A stretch of 64,000 bases of DNA from Scatophagus argus (lineage: Eukaryota > Chordata > Actinopteri > Scatophagidae). The stretch spans positions 2,593,110 through 2,657,109 of the forward strand of contig NC_058503.1 in the NCBI RefSeq assembly GCF_020382885.2, given 5' to 3'. Each line of letters begins with the position of its first letter. The first letter of the stretch is position 1. This document shows positions 25,801-35,700 of the stretch, in pieces. The notes beneath the pieces are model-generated. The model did no database searches and was not told the DNA's origin. It saw only the letters and a list, made by a program, of their open reading frames with translations. The position numbers and the translations under genes are program-made.

Positions 25801-26371
25801 GCTGGTTGCCTGGCAACTGGTCCTAGCCAAGTAGTCAGACACAGAAAGATGTTACACCTTGCTTTTTGTCCACATTAAATGCTTGTAGGCACATTTTGCG
25901 TCCTTGGACAGAGACAAGCCAGCTGTTTCCCCCTGATTTCAGTCTTTGTGCTAAGCTAAACTTTTTTTTTTGCTTCATATTTACTGCATGGCCTAAAAGT
26001 TGCACTGATCCTATATTCCACTCTTCATAAATGTGACAAACTTTTCCTTTAAGTATGTAAACATCATCTTTCCATTTGCAGCAACAGAGCTGGTGGACGA
26101 TCCTGTTCCTGCAGATGAGAGGCCGGAGCAAGATGCCTCTGGGAGTCAGGCAGCTGTCACGCTGCCTGCAGAGCAGGGATGTGTAGGGCAGCTGCACCCC
26201 GAGGGACTGCTGTCAGAGGTGGATGCCCTGACCTGCAGGATGACGCCAGTAGAACTGAGTTACTGCTCACCACAGCAGCTTGTTGAGATGCATGAGCAGT
26301 TAGGTGGCCTGATGAGGCGCGTGGTGGTCGAGCTGCAGGCACGCCTCTGTCAGACTGATGACAAACCCTGA
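4808..26371 (+). CDS. rif1: RIF1, telomere-associated / replication-timing regulatory factor 1, complete
   Basis: Thirty-four coding exons: 4808-4923, 5011-5089, 5834-5930, 6045-6175, 6278-6372, 7289-7478, 7652-7744, 8127-8265, 8661-8812, 9070-9184, 9355-9531, 9718-9828, 10774-10836, 11587-11687, 12113-12199, 12301-12374, 12717-12897, 13653-13760, 13912-14061, 14629-14728, 14817-15106, 15203-15405, 15698-15791, 15884-16015, 16958-17100, 17184-17273, 17369-17423, 19578-22733, 22820-22948, 23043-23129, 24482-24597, 24707-24857, 24943-25069, 26082-26371. All junctions keep phase and give 2,473 residues, about the human length. RIF1 recruits PP1 to limit origin firing and acts with 53BP1 in break repair. 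The first roughly 1,000 residues are the HEAT-like repeat region (e.g. RWAKLVIPLVVHSA, LFMSKNET). Then come a disordered segment, SILK and RVSF PP1-docking motifs, and the conserved C-terminal domain (RGFGQLVRARNIKT). Two in-frame ATGs open the ORF; the first is used here. Confidence 0.96.
5155..5780 (-). mobile_element. 5'-truncated L2/Rex1-type non-LTR retrotransposon, 3' end
   Basis: Read on the minus strand, this encodes the end of a jockey-like reverse-transcriptase ORF, with motifs such as LDSKLEWSTNADAVYK-like, SRLYILRRLRYF and RHRKSFLSSAIRLYN. A short 3' UTR ends near 5155 in a fish LINE tail of the AATAAAGTTATCCAT type. The reading frame is broken. It lies in the second rif1 intron, antisense to rif1. 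Clade is assigned from motif memory only. Confidence 0.8.
9903..9970 (-). repeat. Short retroposon tail with tandem CAGAAT repeats
   Basis: Three copies of TCAGAA(T) are followed by TTCTTTATTTGTCACATG and a GTGAAATGAAAT motif. This pattern is typical of a widespread fish retroposon 3' end. It lies in a rif1 intron of about 0.9 kb (9829-10773) in which I otherwise see only a polypyrimidine tract near 10500. Confidence 0.55.
16495..16857. mobile_element. Non-autonomous Tc1/mariner-like element with TA duplication
   Basis: Imperfect terminal inverted repeats of about 25 bases (CACTATATAGACAAAAGTAC at the left, its near reverse complement at the right end) are flanked by TA at 16493-16494 and 16858-16859. 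The interior keeps remnants of a Tc1 transposase 3' region and is otherwise deleted, giving a 363-bp element. It sits in the rif1 intron before the exon at 16958. A related copy lies at about 23.9-24.2 kb. Confidence 0.75.
17750..19511 (-). mobile_element. Near-intact pogo-superfamily DNA transposon in a rif1 intron
   Basis: The element is 1,762 bp with 26-bp terminal inverted repeats, CCGTATTTTCACGAC followed by 11 more bases. The two ends differ at only two positions. TA target duplications flank it at 17748-17749 and 19512-19513. Just inside both ends are several copies of an ATA(A)GGGCGC-like motif, probably transposase binding sites. It carries one uninterrupted transposase ORF on the minus strand. 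It interrupts the intron between rif1 exons 17369-17423 and 19578-22733, opposite to rif1 transcription. Matching ends and an open ORF suggest recent insertion. Confidence 0.9.
18042..19298 (-). CDS. Pogo/POGK-like DDE transposase (intact ORF)
   Basis: The preferred start (19296-19298) opens MAKRHAYEAQFKLKAI, an N-terminal helix-turn-helix, giving 418 residues. The open frame continues upstream to a Met at 19358. A CENP-B/pogo-type DNA-binding region (GHKARWPELEERLEQWI) follows. The DDE domain has aspartates in TNMDEVPLTFD, VCDSMRAHLT and ELQPLDIGVNR, the expected DDD arrangement. It also has RTTGYEKASFTVVLGC and LPPMVIFKRK, close to the domain in POGK. The tail is acidic and serine-rich (DSDSDSEERE, DTEDEDFNGFE). 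No stop or frameshift interrupts it. The family normally cuts and pastes DNA at TA sites. Activity is inferred from integrity only. Confidence 0.88.
   Translation of the reverse strand: MAKRHAYEAQFKLKAISYAEEHGNRAAAREYKINESMVRKWRKLENELRQVKKTQLSFRGHKARWPELEERLEQWIVEQRAGGRSVSTVTIRLRAVKLAEEMKIQHFHGGPSWCFRFMKRCLFSIRSRTTVAQQRPADYCEKLANFRSFCSRHIADKNIQPSHITNMDEVPLTFDIPVSHTVERKGTSTVAIRTTGYEKASFTVVLGCHANGQKLPPMVIFKRKTLPKETFPAGVIIKANEKGWMDEEMMKDWLRQVYVRRPGGFFHTSQSLLVCDSMRAHLTADVKKQVKQMNATLAVIPGGLTKELQPLDIGVNRPFKVRLRAAWERWMTEGDHSFTKTGRQRRASYATVCDWIVAAWANVSAGTVVRAFAKAGIISGEPHGTDSDSDSEEREPAMCDLAQLFNSDTEDEDFNGFE
19578..22733 (+). other. rif1: rif1 large exon: 1,052-residue disordered SQ/TQ-rich segment
   Basis: A single 3,156-bp exon encodes residues about 1123-2174. 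It is low in hydrophobic residues and rich in S, E, K, Q and D. By my count it holds about 27 SQ dipeptides, most in its first 600 residues, often as SSQ, DSQ or NSQ and mixed with basic RRSKR-type patches. SQ/TQ clusters are typical ATM/ATR targets. A conserved island, RRQSFITLEKY, matches the human counterpart RRQTFITLEKF. The exon is the expected location of RIF1 phospho-regulation. Confidence 0.85.
22671..22837 (+). other. rif1: PP1-docking motifs SILK and RVSF of RIF1
   Basis: SILK is encoded at 22671-22682 near the end of the large exon, and RVSF at 22826-22837 at the start of the next exon, about 23 residues apart in the protein. Human RIF1 has the same pair, which recruits PP1 to oppose DDK at replication origins. 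The intron between them is about 86 bases. Confidence 0.9.
23480..23720. repeat. Degenerate fish interspersed repeat in a rif1 intron
   Basis: The stretch holds GACCAAATACCTGCAAAACT and TATTATACCTGCTAAACATC, phrases I recall from a common percomorph interspersed repeat. Ends and class are not visible to me. Confidence 0.35.
23890..24219 (-). mobile_element. 5'-truncated Tc1/mariner remnant
   Basis: The right end is a degraded copy of the inverted repeat at 16857, followed by TA at 24220-24221. Internally it shares long stretches with the 16.5-kb element: AATCTTGTGGAAAG, TTTAGAATGCAATGTCAT and GTGTAATGGTCAGGTGGCCC. Read in one frame it gives a Tc1-transposase C-terminus with LTNALL- and [17 protein letters not shown] phrases. 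The left terminus is missing or unrecognisable. Confidence 0.65.
25070..26081 (+). other. rif1 last intron, no feature recognised
   Basis: About 1 kb, AT-rich, with a T tract near 25758. I see no ORF, RNA gene or mobile-element signature. Confidence 0.5.
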
Positions 26372-26990
26372 AGAGACCTCAGCTTAAAATGTAAACGCAT
26401 AAAAAGACTAACTTTCATGGAATCTGGAAGAAAGGATACTAAATTTCTGAGTTTTTGTGGATAGAAGCGTTAAATGAACAGATTTTACAACAGAAGATTT
26501 TATGGTTTTAACTGAAAATTCCTGGGCCTCATCTTAAATTCAGTTTTTCTGTTTTTTTTTTTTTTTTAATGTTAGCAGCAGCTTTTCTCATTTTTAGCTT
26601 GAGCTGTTGTGTAGTTTATGATTCTAAGAAACGCTCAAAGGGAAGCATGGTCACACGTTTTAAGCTGTGCCAAATGAAGAAAATGACTTTTAATTGCCGT
26701 AATCTTGACATGAGTGTTTTTCCCCCGACTGTCCTCTGTAGACTTTGCAGTAAAGGACTGGTGTAAGGCTACCATTGCATGCAGATGAAAAATCAGTTTT
26801 TCCATCTTTGTAAATATATTTTAAACTGTTTACAAATCAACTCATCTGTCCTTTTGTACATTTTGTAGGATTTCCTGGTTTGTAAACCTGTCATTTAAAG
26901 TCTTGTAGATGATAATAGACAGTCTGCACTTCTGTTTTTATTTGTGGTTTTAAATACTTCAATAAATGATGGAACTGATCACTTCTTATG
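26372..26990 (+). terminator. rif1: rif1 3' UTR and polyadenylation signal
   Basis: About 590 bases of AT-rich sequence follow the TGA stop. AATAAA at 26961-26966 is the likely polyadenylation signal. Small ORFs within it look spurious. Confidence 0.65.
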
Positions 26991-28430
26991 CACAGTTACA
27001 TTCCTCAGCTTTTGTTTGCTCCTACCTGATGTAAAGCAAGGCTTTGTGCACATAAGGTGAGCACCCATACCACTAGTCTTGGGGAAGAAACAACAACAAG
27101 TGTGGTTTTCATGTTTTGTTTTGTTTTGTTTGTTTTTGTTTTTTTTGGGGGGGGGGGGGTACATTTATGAATCATGTTTAATGGATATTGATACACCAAT
27201 ATAATGCATCAATTGGTTTTGTATTTTAAGGACAAGTGTTGATTGTTATGCTGTACAAGTGGCATGTTATAGAATTGGCCGTGGAGCTCAGCAATGCAGC
27301 TGTTTTAACTTGGTTTCTTAAATCCTCCTGAAAAGCTGCTGTAGACTGACTTGACAACAGGAGTGGACTCACAGGGGCAGGGATGAGAAAAATGAAAAGG
27401 CCGCCACTGTGCGTAAAGTGGTGAGGAATTTTTAGTCCGTTGAGTGATTTTGTTTTTTTTATTGTGCTACTCAGATGTCAAGCAGACATTATCTAGCATA
27501 TGCGGCAGGCTAGACAGCATCGCATCACATTTTATCCACTGCAAGAGCCACCTGGAGTACACTTTCAGCACATTGTCTTACATACTGAGCCACCAATTTA
27601 TCTTATTTTATCTGTCAGAAGCACAAATGTGTTTTAAAAACAAAACACTTGAAAATGTACATTTTTGTCTTGGATAAACATTTAATAGGCACTGACATAG
27701 ACTTCACATGTTACAAATGTGCAATTTTGGCCACTACAGCACTTCTTGTTCTTTTGAATATAAAAATGTATTTAAAAATATATCTGGAGGTATTATAAAA
27801 CTTCAGCAGTCTCAAGGCAGATCAAGTGAGTTTCTTCCAAAGTTAGTCTAGCAAGAAAAAAAAATTTCCTCTGGCTTCCTGGACTGTATGTACATTTGAT
27901 TTGGGTAAAACAAACGATGTGGTTTTCATAATCTGGGTCGGATATAAGAGAAATCTGGAAAAACAGCTCAGTGTTTTGTTCAGTCACGAATATAGTGCCA
28001 ATTTGAGAGTAGTTTGTTGTAACTGCTTGCCAAATTTAATATCCCCTCCACGTGTATTAATGCATACAAAAATGACATCTCAAAGTATTTTACTGCTTTT
28101 ATCATCTGAAGTGTGTATCTTTGAACAGTTTCCTAATTTAATGCAGAAAACACAAACTGGCACTTTCTACCTCACTGTGAGCGTTCTCTGAATCAGTTAC
28201 AGAAATAAATTAAGCTGTATGACTGCTGTGAGGACCTTGGCTAAAAGTCTAAAATGTTAGTGCAATTGCTGTAATAATAATATAAGACAATATGACGGAC
28301 TAACTGCTTTCACTGTTTCATTCTCAGGCCTGATAAGCAGGCTTCTCTTTGGCTCAGTGTGTTAAGTAATTATCTGATTATTTCTGCAGAGCGTTGCCAG
28401 AGGCTGCGTTGCATTTCCACAGTTTATTGA
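26990..28430. other. Intergenic region between rif1 and the ColQ-like gene
   Basis: About 1.4 kb with a T-rich then G13 homopolymer at about 27128-27160. No gene, RNA or mobile element is recognised. Confidence 0.5.
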
Positions 28431-28439
28431 GATAAGTCG

Positions 28440-28569
28440 GACTCAGCATGCAAGCTTAGCAGATTGTGCTGTGCTGGACGGTGACCAGGAAGAGAAGCAG
28501 CTCCGGCAGACATCTCCGCTGCAGGACGAGGGTTTCCACGCAGCGCTGTGAGGAGGAGACCACACTGAG
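28440..28569 (+). other. Probable noncoding first exon of the ColQ-like gene
   Basis: A GC-richer stretch ends CACTGAG followed by a good donor, GTAAGAC, at 28570. The first coding exon has its own acceptor at 29716, so an upstream exon is needed and this is the best candidate. The promoter is not identified. Confidence 0.4.
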
Positions 28570-29724
28570 GTAAGACACAGCACACACAGCTTACAGCACA
28601 TGTGAACACGTAGTCATCCTAACCTCATATCTGAAGTACGAGACAAACCTGCGCCGGAGTGAACAGTCGACCAGGTCAGTCCCATGGAGATCAATCCACT
28701 CTCTTCATTAAGGACAAACAAAACAGTTATGTTTACTACCTATCGGCATCTTTCCGAGTTGATTAGCAGTTTTCCAAATATTTTGATATTTTCTAGATAA
28801 TTCAGGACAGGTTGTAACACACATCGGTCCACGTATCTGTTCTCGAGGATGATTTTGTGGTTAACTGTCTTTGGCTGTCAACAGTTAGTGTAAATTCAGT
28901 GTGAATTAGTTTGAGTGTTTAATCCATTAATGACAACTAACAATAAACAACAAACATCTACAACAATTAACAGCAACTCTATTTATTATGCTGAGAGGTG
29001 GAAACACAAAATTTGTTGTGCTGTGATGCAATTTAATAAAATAAGTACAGGTTCTTATGATCCTATCTGACTGACGACAAAAAGGACATCATGTAAAACT
29101 TATCCAATTTCTTGCATTTGTGCTTAGCTGAACTAATACTTTAAGTGGAGTGATGTGTCTAATATTGCCTTGTAATGCATGTTTTCAGAAATTAAGAAAT
29201 GCACTATGTTGTAAGCAAGTGGAATTGTCAGATCATCTCAATTGTAGCAAGAAAAATTCAAATTTAAAGCTTGAATGGGAGACCTGTTTTGCAGTGCAGA
29301 TGTGTTCTCTGCCGGGAAGCTTACATTGCACTGAAAGAATTAAGAATTGAAGATGAAGGTTTCAGGGGCCAGTTCCAAAACTCTCTGTTGGGCAGAAAAA
29401 GTTGGCATTCATCAAGCATGCATATGCACAGCTGGACACAGCGTGAAATGATAAATCCCACCTGTCTGCATCCCCCTGCTGCTGCTTGTTTTTGTCAGGT
29501 GTGGTTAGAAATGTATGCACTTTCTCCAACACAACAAGAGATGGATCAATCTGATTCAGTGTGTAGAAGTGGGTCCCCGAGACAAGATGTCATAAAACAC
29601 AAGTGAACACATAGAAGAAATTAAAATTGTTGTTGTTACACAGAGATATTGATGTTGTGTTTAATATTGCATGGATGCATGCACCTTTTTCCATTAACAC
29701 TCAGCTGTTGTTGCAGGAAGAGAG

Positions 29725-32700
29725 ATGCTGACTCAGCTGGTTTTAGGTTGGACTGCCTTGTTCAGTGGCTTCCAGCCGGCTGCTCCCTCTGTCACAGCCA
29801 GTAAGTTCAAACATGAGACAAACAGATCTGAAGATCAAACTAGAACTGCCCATCTGAGCTGTAAGTTGCTCTGAAGATGTTGCTCGGTCGCCACTTGTCA
29901 GCTCACAATAACGGAGAGGTCATGTCAGTGGCTGACACTTAAGCCCTCAGGAGCTACTTAGATGTCTGTATACCTGCTCGCATTGCCTTTGCTAAACAAG
30001 TGGATGATGAGATTAATGAAGACAGTCTCACAATAGCAAGAACTTCCTTGTGCCCAACAATTTGTTTTACACATTGGGATGTGGATGTGTTTGGTGGTAT
30101 TGAAGTGATGATTCAAGTGTAGATGTAACCCGCTAAGACTGAGCTACCACAGGTTAAACTTACACTATATTGCCAAAAGTATTCACTCATCTACCTTTAC
30201 ACGCATATGAACTTAAGTGACATCCCATTCTTAATCCATAGGGTTTAATATGATGTTGGCTCACCCTCTGCAGCTATAACAGCTTCAACTCTTCTGGGAA
30301 GGCTTTCCACAAGGTTTAGGAGTGTGTTTATGGGAATTTTTGACCTTTCTTCCAGAAGCGCATTTGTGAGGTCAGACACTGATGTTGGACGAGAAGGCCT
30401 GGCTCGCAGCCTTCGCTATAATTCATCCCAAAGGTGTTCTATCGAGTTGAGCACAGGACTCTGTGCAGGCCAGTCAAGTTCTTCCACACCAAACTCGCTC
30501 ATCCATGTCTTTATGGACTTTGCTTTGTGCACTGGTGCGCAGTCATGTTGGAACAGGAAGGGGCCATCCCCAAACTGTTCCCACAAAGTTGGGGGCATGG
30601 AATTGTCCAAAATCTCTTGGTATGCTGTAGCAGAGTTCCTTTCACTGGAACTAAGGGGCCAAGCCCAGCTCCTGAAAAGCGATCCCACACCATAATCCCC
30701 ACTCCACCAAACTTCACACTTGGCACAATGCAGTCAGACAAGTACTGTTCTCCTGGCAACCGCCAAAGAAGCGTGATTTGTCACCGCAGAGAACGCGTCT
30801 CCAGTGCTCTAGAGTCCAGTGGTGGCGTGCTTTACACCACTGTATCCGACGCTTTGCATTGCGCTTGGTGATGTATGGCTTGAATGCAGCTGCTCAGCCA
30901 TGGAAACTAATTCCATGAAGCTCTCAAAGCATTGTTCTTGAGCTAGTCTGAAAGCCACATGAAGTTTACGTGGCCTACCGCTTTGTGGCTAAGTTGCTGT
31001 CGTTCCCAATCGCGTCCACTTTGTTACAATACCACTGACAGTTGACTGTGTAATATTTAGTAGCGAGGAAATTTCATGACTGGGCAGGTGGCATCACAGT
31101 ACCATGCTGGAATTCACTGAGCTCCTGAGAGTGGCCCATTCTTTCACAAATGTTTGTAAAAGCAGTCTGCATGCCTAGGTGTTTGATTTTATACACCTGT
31201 GACCATGGAAGTGATTGGAACACCTGAATTCAATTATTTGGATGGGTGAGTGAATACTTTTGGCAATATAGTGTACCTCAGCCCACATTACACAGTTATT
31301 ATGTATCATGATGTATCCTGTACCCTGTGCAGGGGTGAACGCTCATCTAATAATAACTTATGCCAAAAGTTAAAGCTCTGGGCAATGTTAACATATCAGC
31401 TCAGTTCAGTTCAGAGTTTCAGAAAATGTTTTACAAGTCTTTCTGTCTCTCTGTCTGTAGGATTTCTGTCTGGCAGAAACAGCAGGTGGACCGTTAAGAA
31501 ATGTGAAGTCTTCATCCCTCCTCCTCTTCCACCACCTTTGTTTCCTCCAGTCAAACGGAAAGCAGAGCTGATGGTGATGACACACACATAAACAAATTTC
31601 AGCCTTCACTTTTCTCTGCCACAATGTTTTTGTTATACTGGAAAATACATCTGGCCATCTGAACTCCTACACCCAGTGGCTTTAAATTTGGCAAGCATTA
31701 ACATAATAATTATAAAAAAAGTTCAAATATAAAACACATGCATGACTTACATCTGATTCATGCTGGTTTGCCTCAACTTTTCAGGTTGACATAACAGAAC
31801 ACATTACAGGAGCGAAGGGGGAAAAGGTATGAAGGACCTCAGTCATGAACAATGAACAGGACTATAAAACAAGAAATGTCTAATTTAATGAACCGCATTT
31901 GTATTTTAAAGTAGTGGAATTTAGTTTTCACTTTTCTATAATGTTGGTGTTTATGTTTAAAGGGCTGCAGAGGACCCAGAGGACCCAAGGTACAGTGTAA
32001 CAGAGTCACACTCATGCTAACACACTTATATACAGCAATCAGCCTTAATATGAAAACTAGCAGGTGAAGTGAATAACACTGACTATTCAATTCATTTCAA
32101 TTCCATTTATTTATATCGAGCTGGTTCACAACAAAAATTATCTCAATTCAATTCATTTCACTTTTATTTAAAGTGCCAGTTCATAACAGAGTTATCTCAA
32201 GACACTTTACAGATGTGTAAACAACACATTCAAAAAAAGAGAGAAACAGATCCCAGTGCAAAGCCCCACAATGAGTAAGTATTTGGCGACAGTGGTGAGG
32301 AAAAACTTCCTTTTAACAGGCAGAACCCTCGAGCAGAACCAGACTCAGTGTAGATGGCCTCCTGCTGTGACTGGCTGGGAGGGGGAGGGGGGAGAGGAGA
32401 GACAGGGAGATGGAGAGAGAAAGGAGAGGGGGAGAGGAGAGACAGGGAGCTGGAGAGAGAAAGGAGAGGGGGAGAGGAGAGGCAGAGAGATGGAGAGAAA
32501 AAAAGAAGGGAAGAGGAGAGACAGGGAGGATAGGGAGAACAGTGCAGAGCAGGAGCAGCAGGATCCAGGCAAGACCATGGAGAGGGTTCTGGATCCAGCA
32601 GCACTATCAGTGCAGCAGGCAGGGCCGTAGAGGGCTCAGGATCCAGCAGCAGTACCAGGCCTCAGCAGGGTGGGATAGGAGATATGGGATCCAGCAACAT

Positions 32701-35700
32701 GCTCCGATGTAAGATGCATCCCGCATCTTGGGAACATAAAGCTCTGGTGCAATACCAGGGAACTATCAGCTCTTTAAGATATGATGGTGCCTGGCTGTTC
32801 AGGGCTTTATATGTGAGGAGAACATTTTTAAACTCTGTCCTGGATTTTACAGGCAGCCAATGTAGAAAAGCCAGTGCAAGACAAATATGATCTCTAATGC
32901 TGGTTCTTGTGGCAGCGGTGTTCTGGATTAGCTGGAGAGTCTTTAGAGACTTATTGGGGCAACCTAATAAAAAGGAGTTACAATAACCCAGCCTGGAAGT
33001 AATAAATGCATGGACTAATTTTTCTGCATCTTTCTGACTCAGAATGTGCCTAATTTTTTTTACAAAATATAGCAGAGGTAAAAGAATGCAGTCTTTGAAA
33101 TATTTGTTATGTGTGAGTTAAAGGACATGTCCTGGTCAAAAACAGCTCCTAAACTCCTTATAGTGGAGTTTGAGGCCAAGGTTAAGCCATCTCGAGTTGC
33201 TCTATCATTGGATAATAAGTGTTCAGGGCCCAGAACAATAACTTCAGTTTTGTTCAAATTTAGAAGTAGAAAATTGCAAGTCATCCAGGTTTTTATGTCT
33301 TTAAAATACACCTGAAGTTTGGCTGGCTGATTTGTTTCATCTGGTTTCACTGACAAGTACTACTAATGGCTTGGTGCCAGATTCAACAGCATACCTCTAG
33401 AGGTTTGCTGGAGTCCAGGCCTCAACAGGTCACGGCTGCTTTGCAAAAACTTAATATTAGGCGAGTGGTAATAACGTTATGGCTGATCGGTGTATATAAT
33501 CACAAATACATTTAACCCAGTCTACATATGCAACTGTGTAAGCCTGGAGCCCTATTGTTGTTTTTATTCAGATGAAGATAAAAACTGTTATGTGTATTTC
33601 AGGGCCAGCCTGGTGTGATGGGTCCAGTTGGAGACCCTGGAGCACAAGGAGCCATTGGACAGCCAGGTCAAAAGGTCACAGAAAGACTGTCTGCTACCAA
33701 CACACCAGCTATCACACACAGACATACTGCGCATCTGCAACTGCAGCATAACTTATGTAACTTTAAAACACACTTGTGGGTGAACAAAATGGTTCATCCC
33801 TATGTAATCCATGGCTGTGAGGCTACAGAAATGAGTTCTACTGACTTTCTTTTGGCATAGGAGTTACTTGATAAATTGACAACTATTCCTTTAAAGTGGT
33901 AAATTTATTATCTGTTTGTGTCCACAAAGAGAATTAACTTCTGAGTAATAAATCTTCCACATTTAGAGTTCTCTTTCTCTACCATTGTGAACCATTGTGT
34001 GTTGTGAACATAAGATGTAGCAGAAATAGCTGTACAGTGCTTTACATGCTGATCTAATGCTTCCATAGGGGGAGAAGGGAGACAGAGGCTGGAGGGGCCT
34101 GTATGGAGACATAGGAACTCCTGGGACGATGAAGGTACATTGGAGCTGCAGTTATTCAGCTCTTGTTGGCTCATATATATGGAAAATATGTTATGTCATG
34201 TTATGTCATGTTTTCACATTGTATACTACCTGGCTTACACACATATCACATAAACTGGACTACAGAACAAGGTGAAATGTAAATGACAAAAGTTAATCAT
34301 GAACAATTGCTATATGGTCAAGTTAGTCAGCACCACACGTAGGCTGTTATTTACACCCATTGTGATGGAGAAAATCAAAGTTATATGAATATAGAACATG
34401 TAAAATCCAGTATCACAACATGCATATTTACCATCAATACTACTTTTATTCTGACCAAGCACATCGCTATTGCTCAGAGCTGCTGACATAGCTCCTCCTC
34501 CATCTACCTGCTCAATGTGACGCTGACCTGTCTTCAGTTGAGCTGAGCAGGTGGTGAAGGCATTCCTCCTCAACATCACACTGTCCTTAGGTGGTATCAG
34601 TTGCAGTTGTTTGTAGTAATTTTATGATTACAATCCATCCATCCATCCATCTTCTTCTGCTTTATCCGGAACCGAGTCGCGGGGGCAGCAACTTGAGCAG
34701 GGATGCCCAGACTTCCCTCTCCCCAGACCCTTCCTCCAGCTCTTCCGGATGGACCCCATGGCGTTCCCAGGCCAGCCGAGTGACATAGTCCCTCCAGCGT
34801 GTCCTGGGTCTTCCTCGGGGCCTCCTCCTGGTGGGGCATGTCCAGAACACCTCCCCAGGAAGGTGTAATCTGAAACAGATGCCCGAGCCATCTCGACTGA
34901 CTCCTCTCGATGTGGAGGAGCAGCAGCTCTACTCAGAGCTCCTAACGGGTGACAGAGCTCCTCACCCTAAGGGAGCACCCCGCCACCCTGCGGAGGAAGC
35001 TCATTTCAGCCGCTTGTATCCGTGATCTCGTTCTTTCGGTCATGACCCAAAGTTCATGACCATAGGTGAGGGTAGGAACTTAGATTGACTGGTAAATTGA
35101 GACGTTCACCTTTCGGCTCAGCTCCTTCTTTATCACGAGGGACCGCATTACTGCTGTCGCTGCACCAATCCGCCTGTCAATCTCACGCTCCCATCTTCCC
35201 TCACTCGTGAAAAAGACCCTGAGATATTTAAACTTCTCCACTTGAGGCAGGAACTCTCCTTCAACCTGGAGGGGGCAGACCACCTTTTTCCAGTCGAGAA
35301 CCATGGCCTCTGATTTGGAGGCACTGATTCTCATCCCAGACACTTTGCACTCGGCTGCTAACCTCCCCCACAGGACAATATTATCCGCAAAAAAACAGAG
35401 ATGAAATCCTGTGGTTCCCAAACCAGCTACCCTCCGGGCCCTGGCTACGCCTAGAAATACTGGCCAATAAAATTAATGAACAGGTGACAAAGGGTAGAAC
35501 TGCCGGAGGCCAACATGCACTGGGAACAGGTCTAACTTACTGCTGACAATGCGGACCAGACTCCTGCTCCAGGAGTACAGAGACCACACACCCCTTAGCA
35601 AAGGGCGGACGCTTTTCCAGAATTTCCTCGAGGCCAACAGATAGTCCTCCTCCATGGCCTCCCTGAACACCTCTCAGACCCAAGTTTTTGCTTCCACAAC

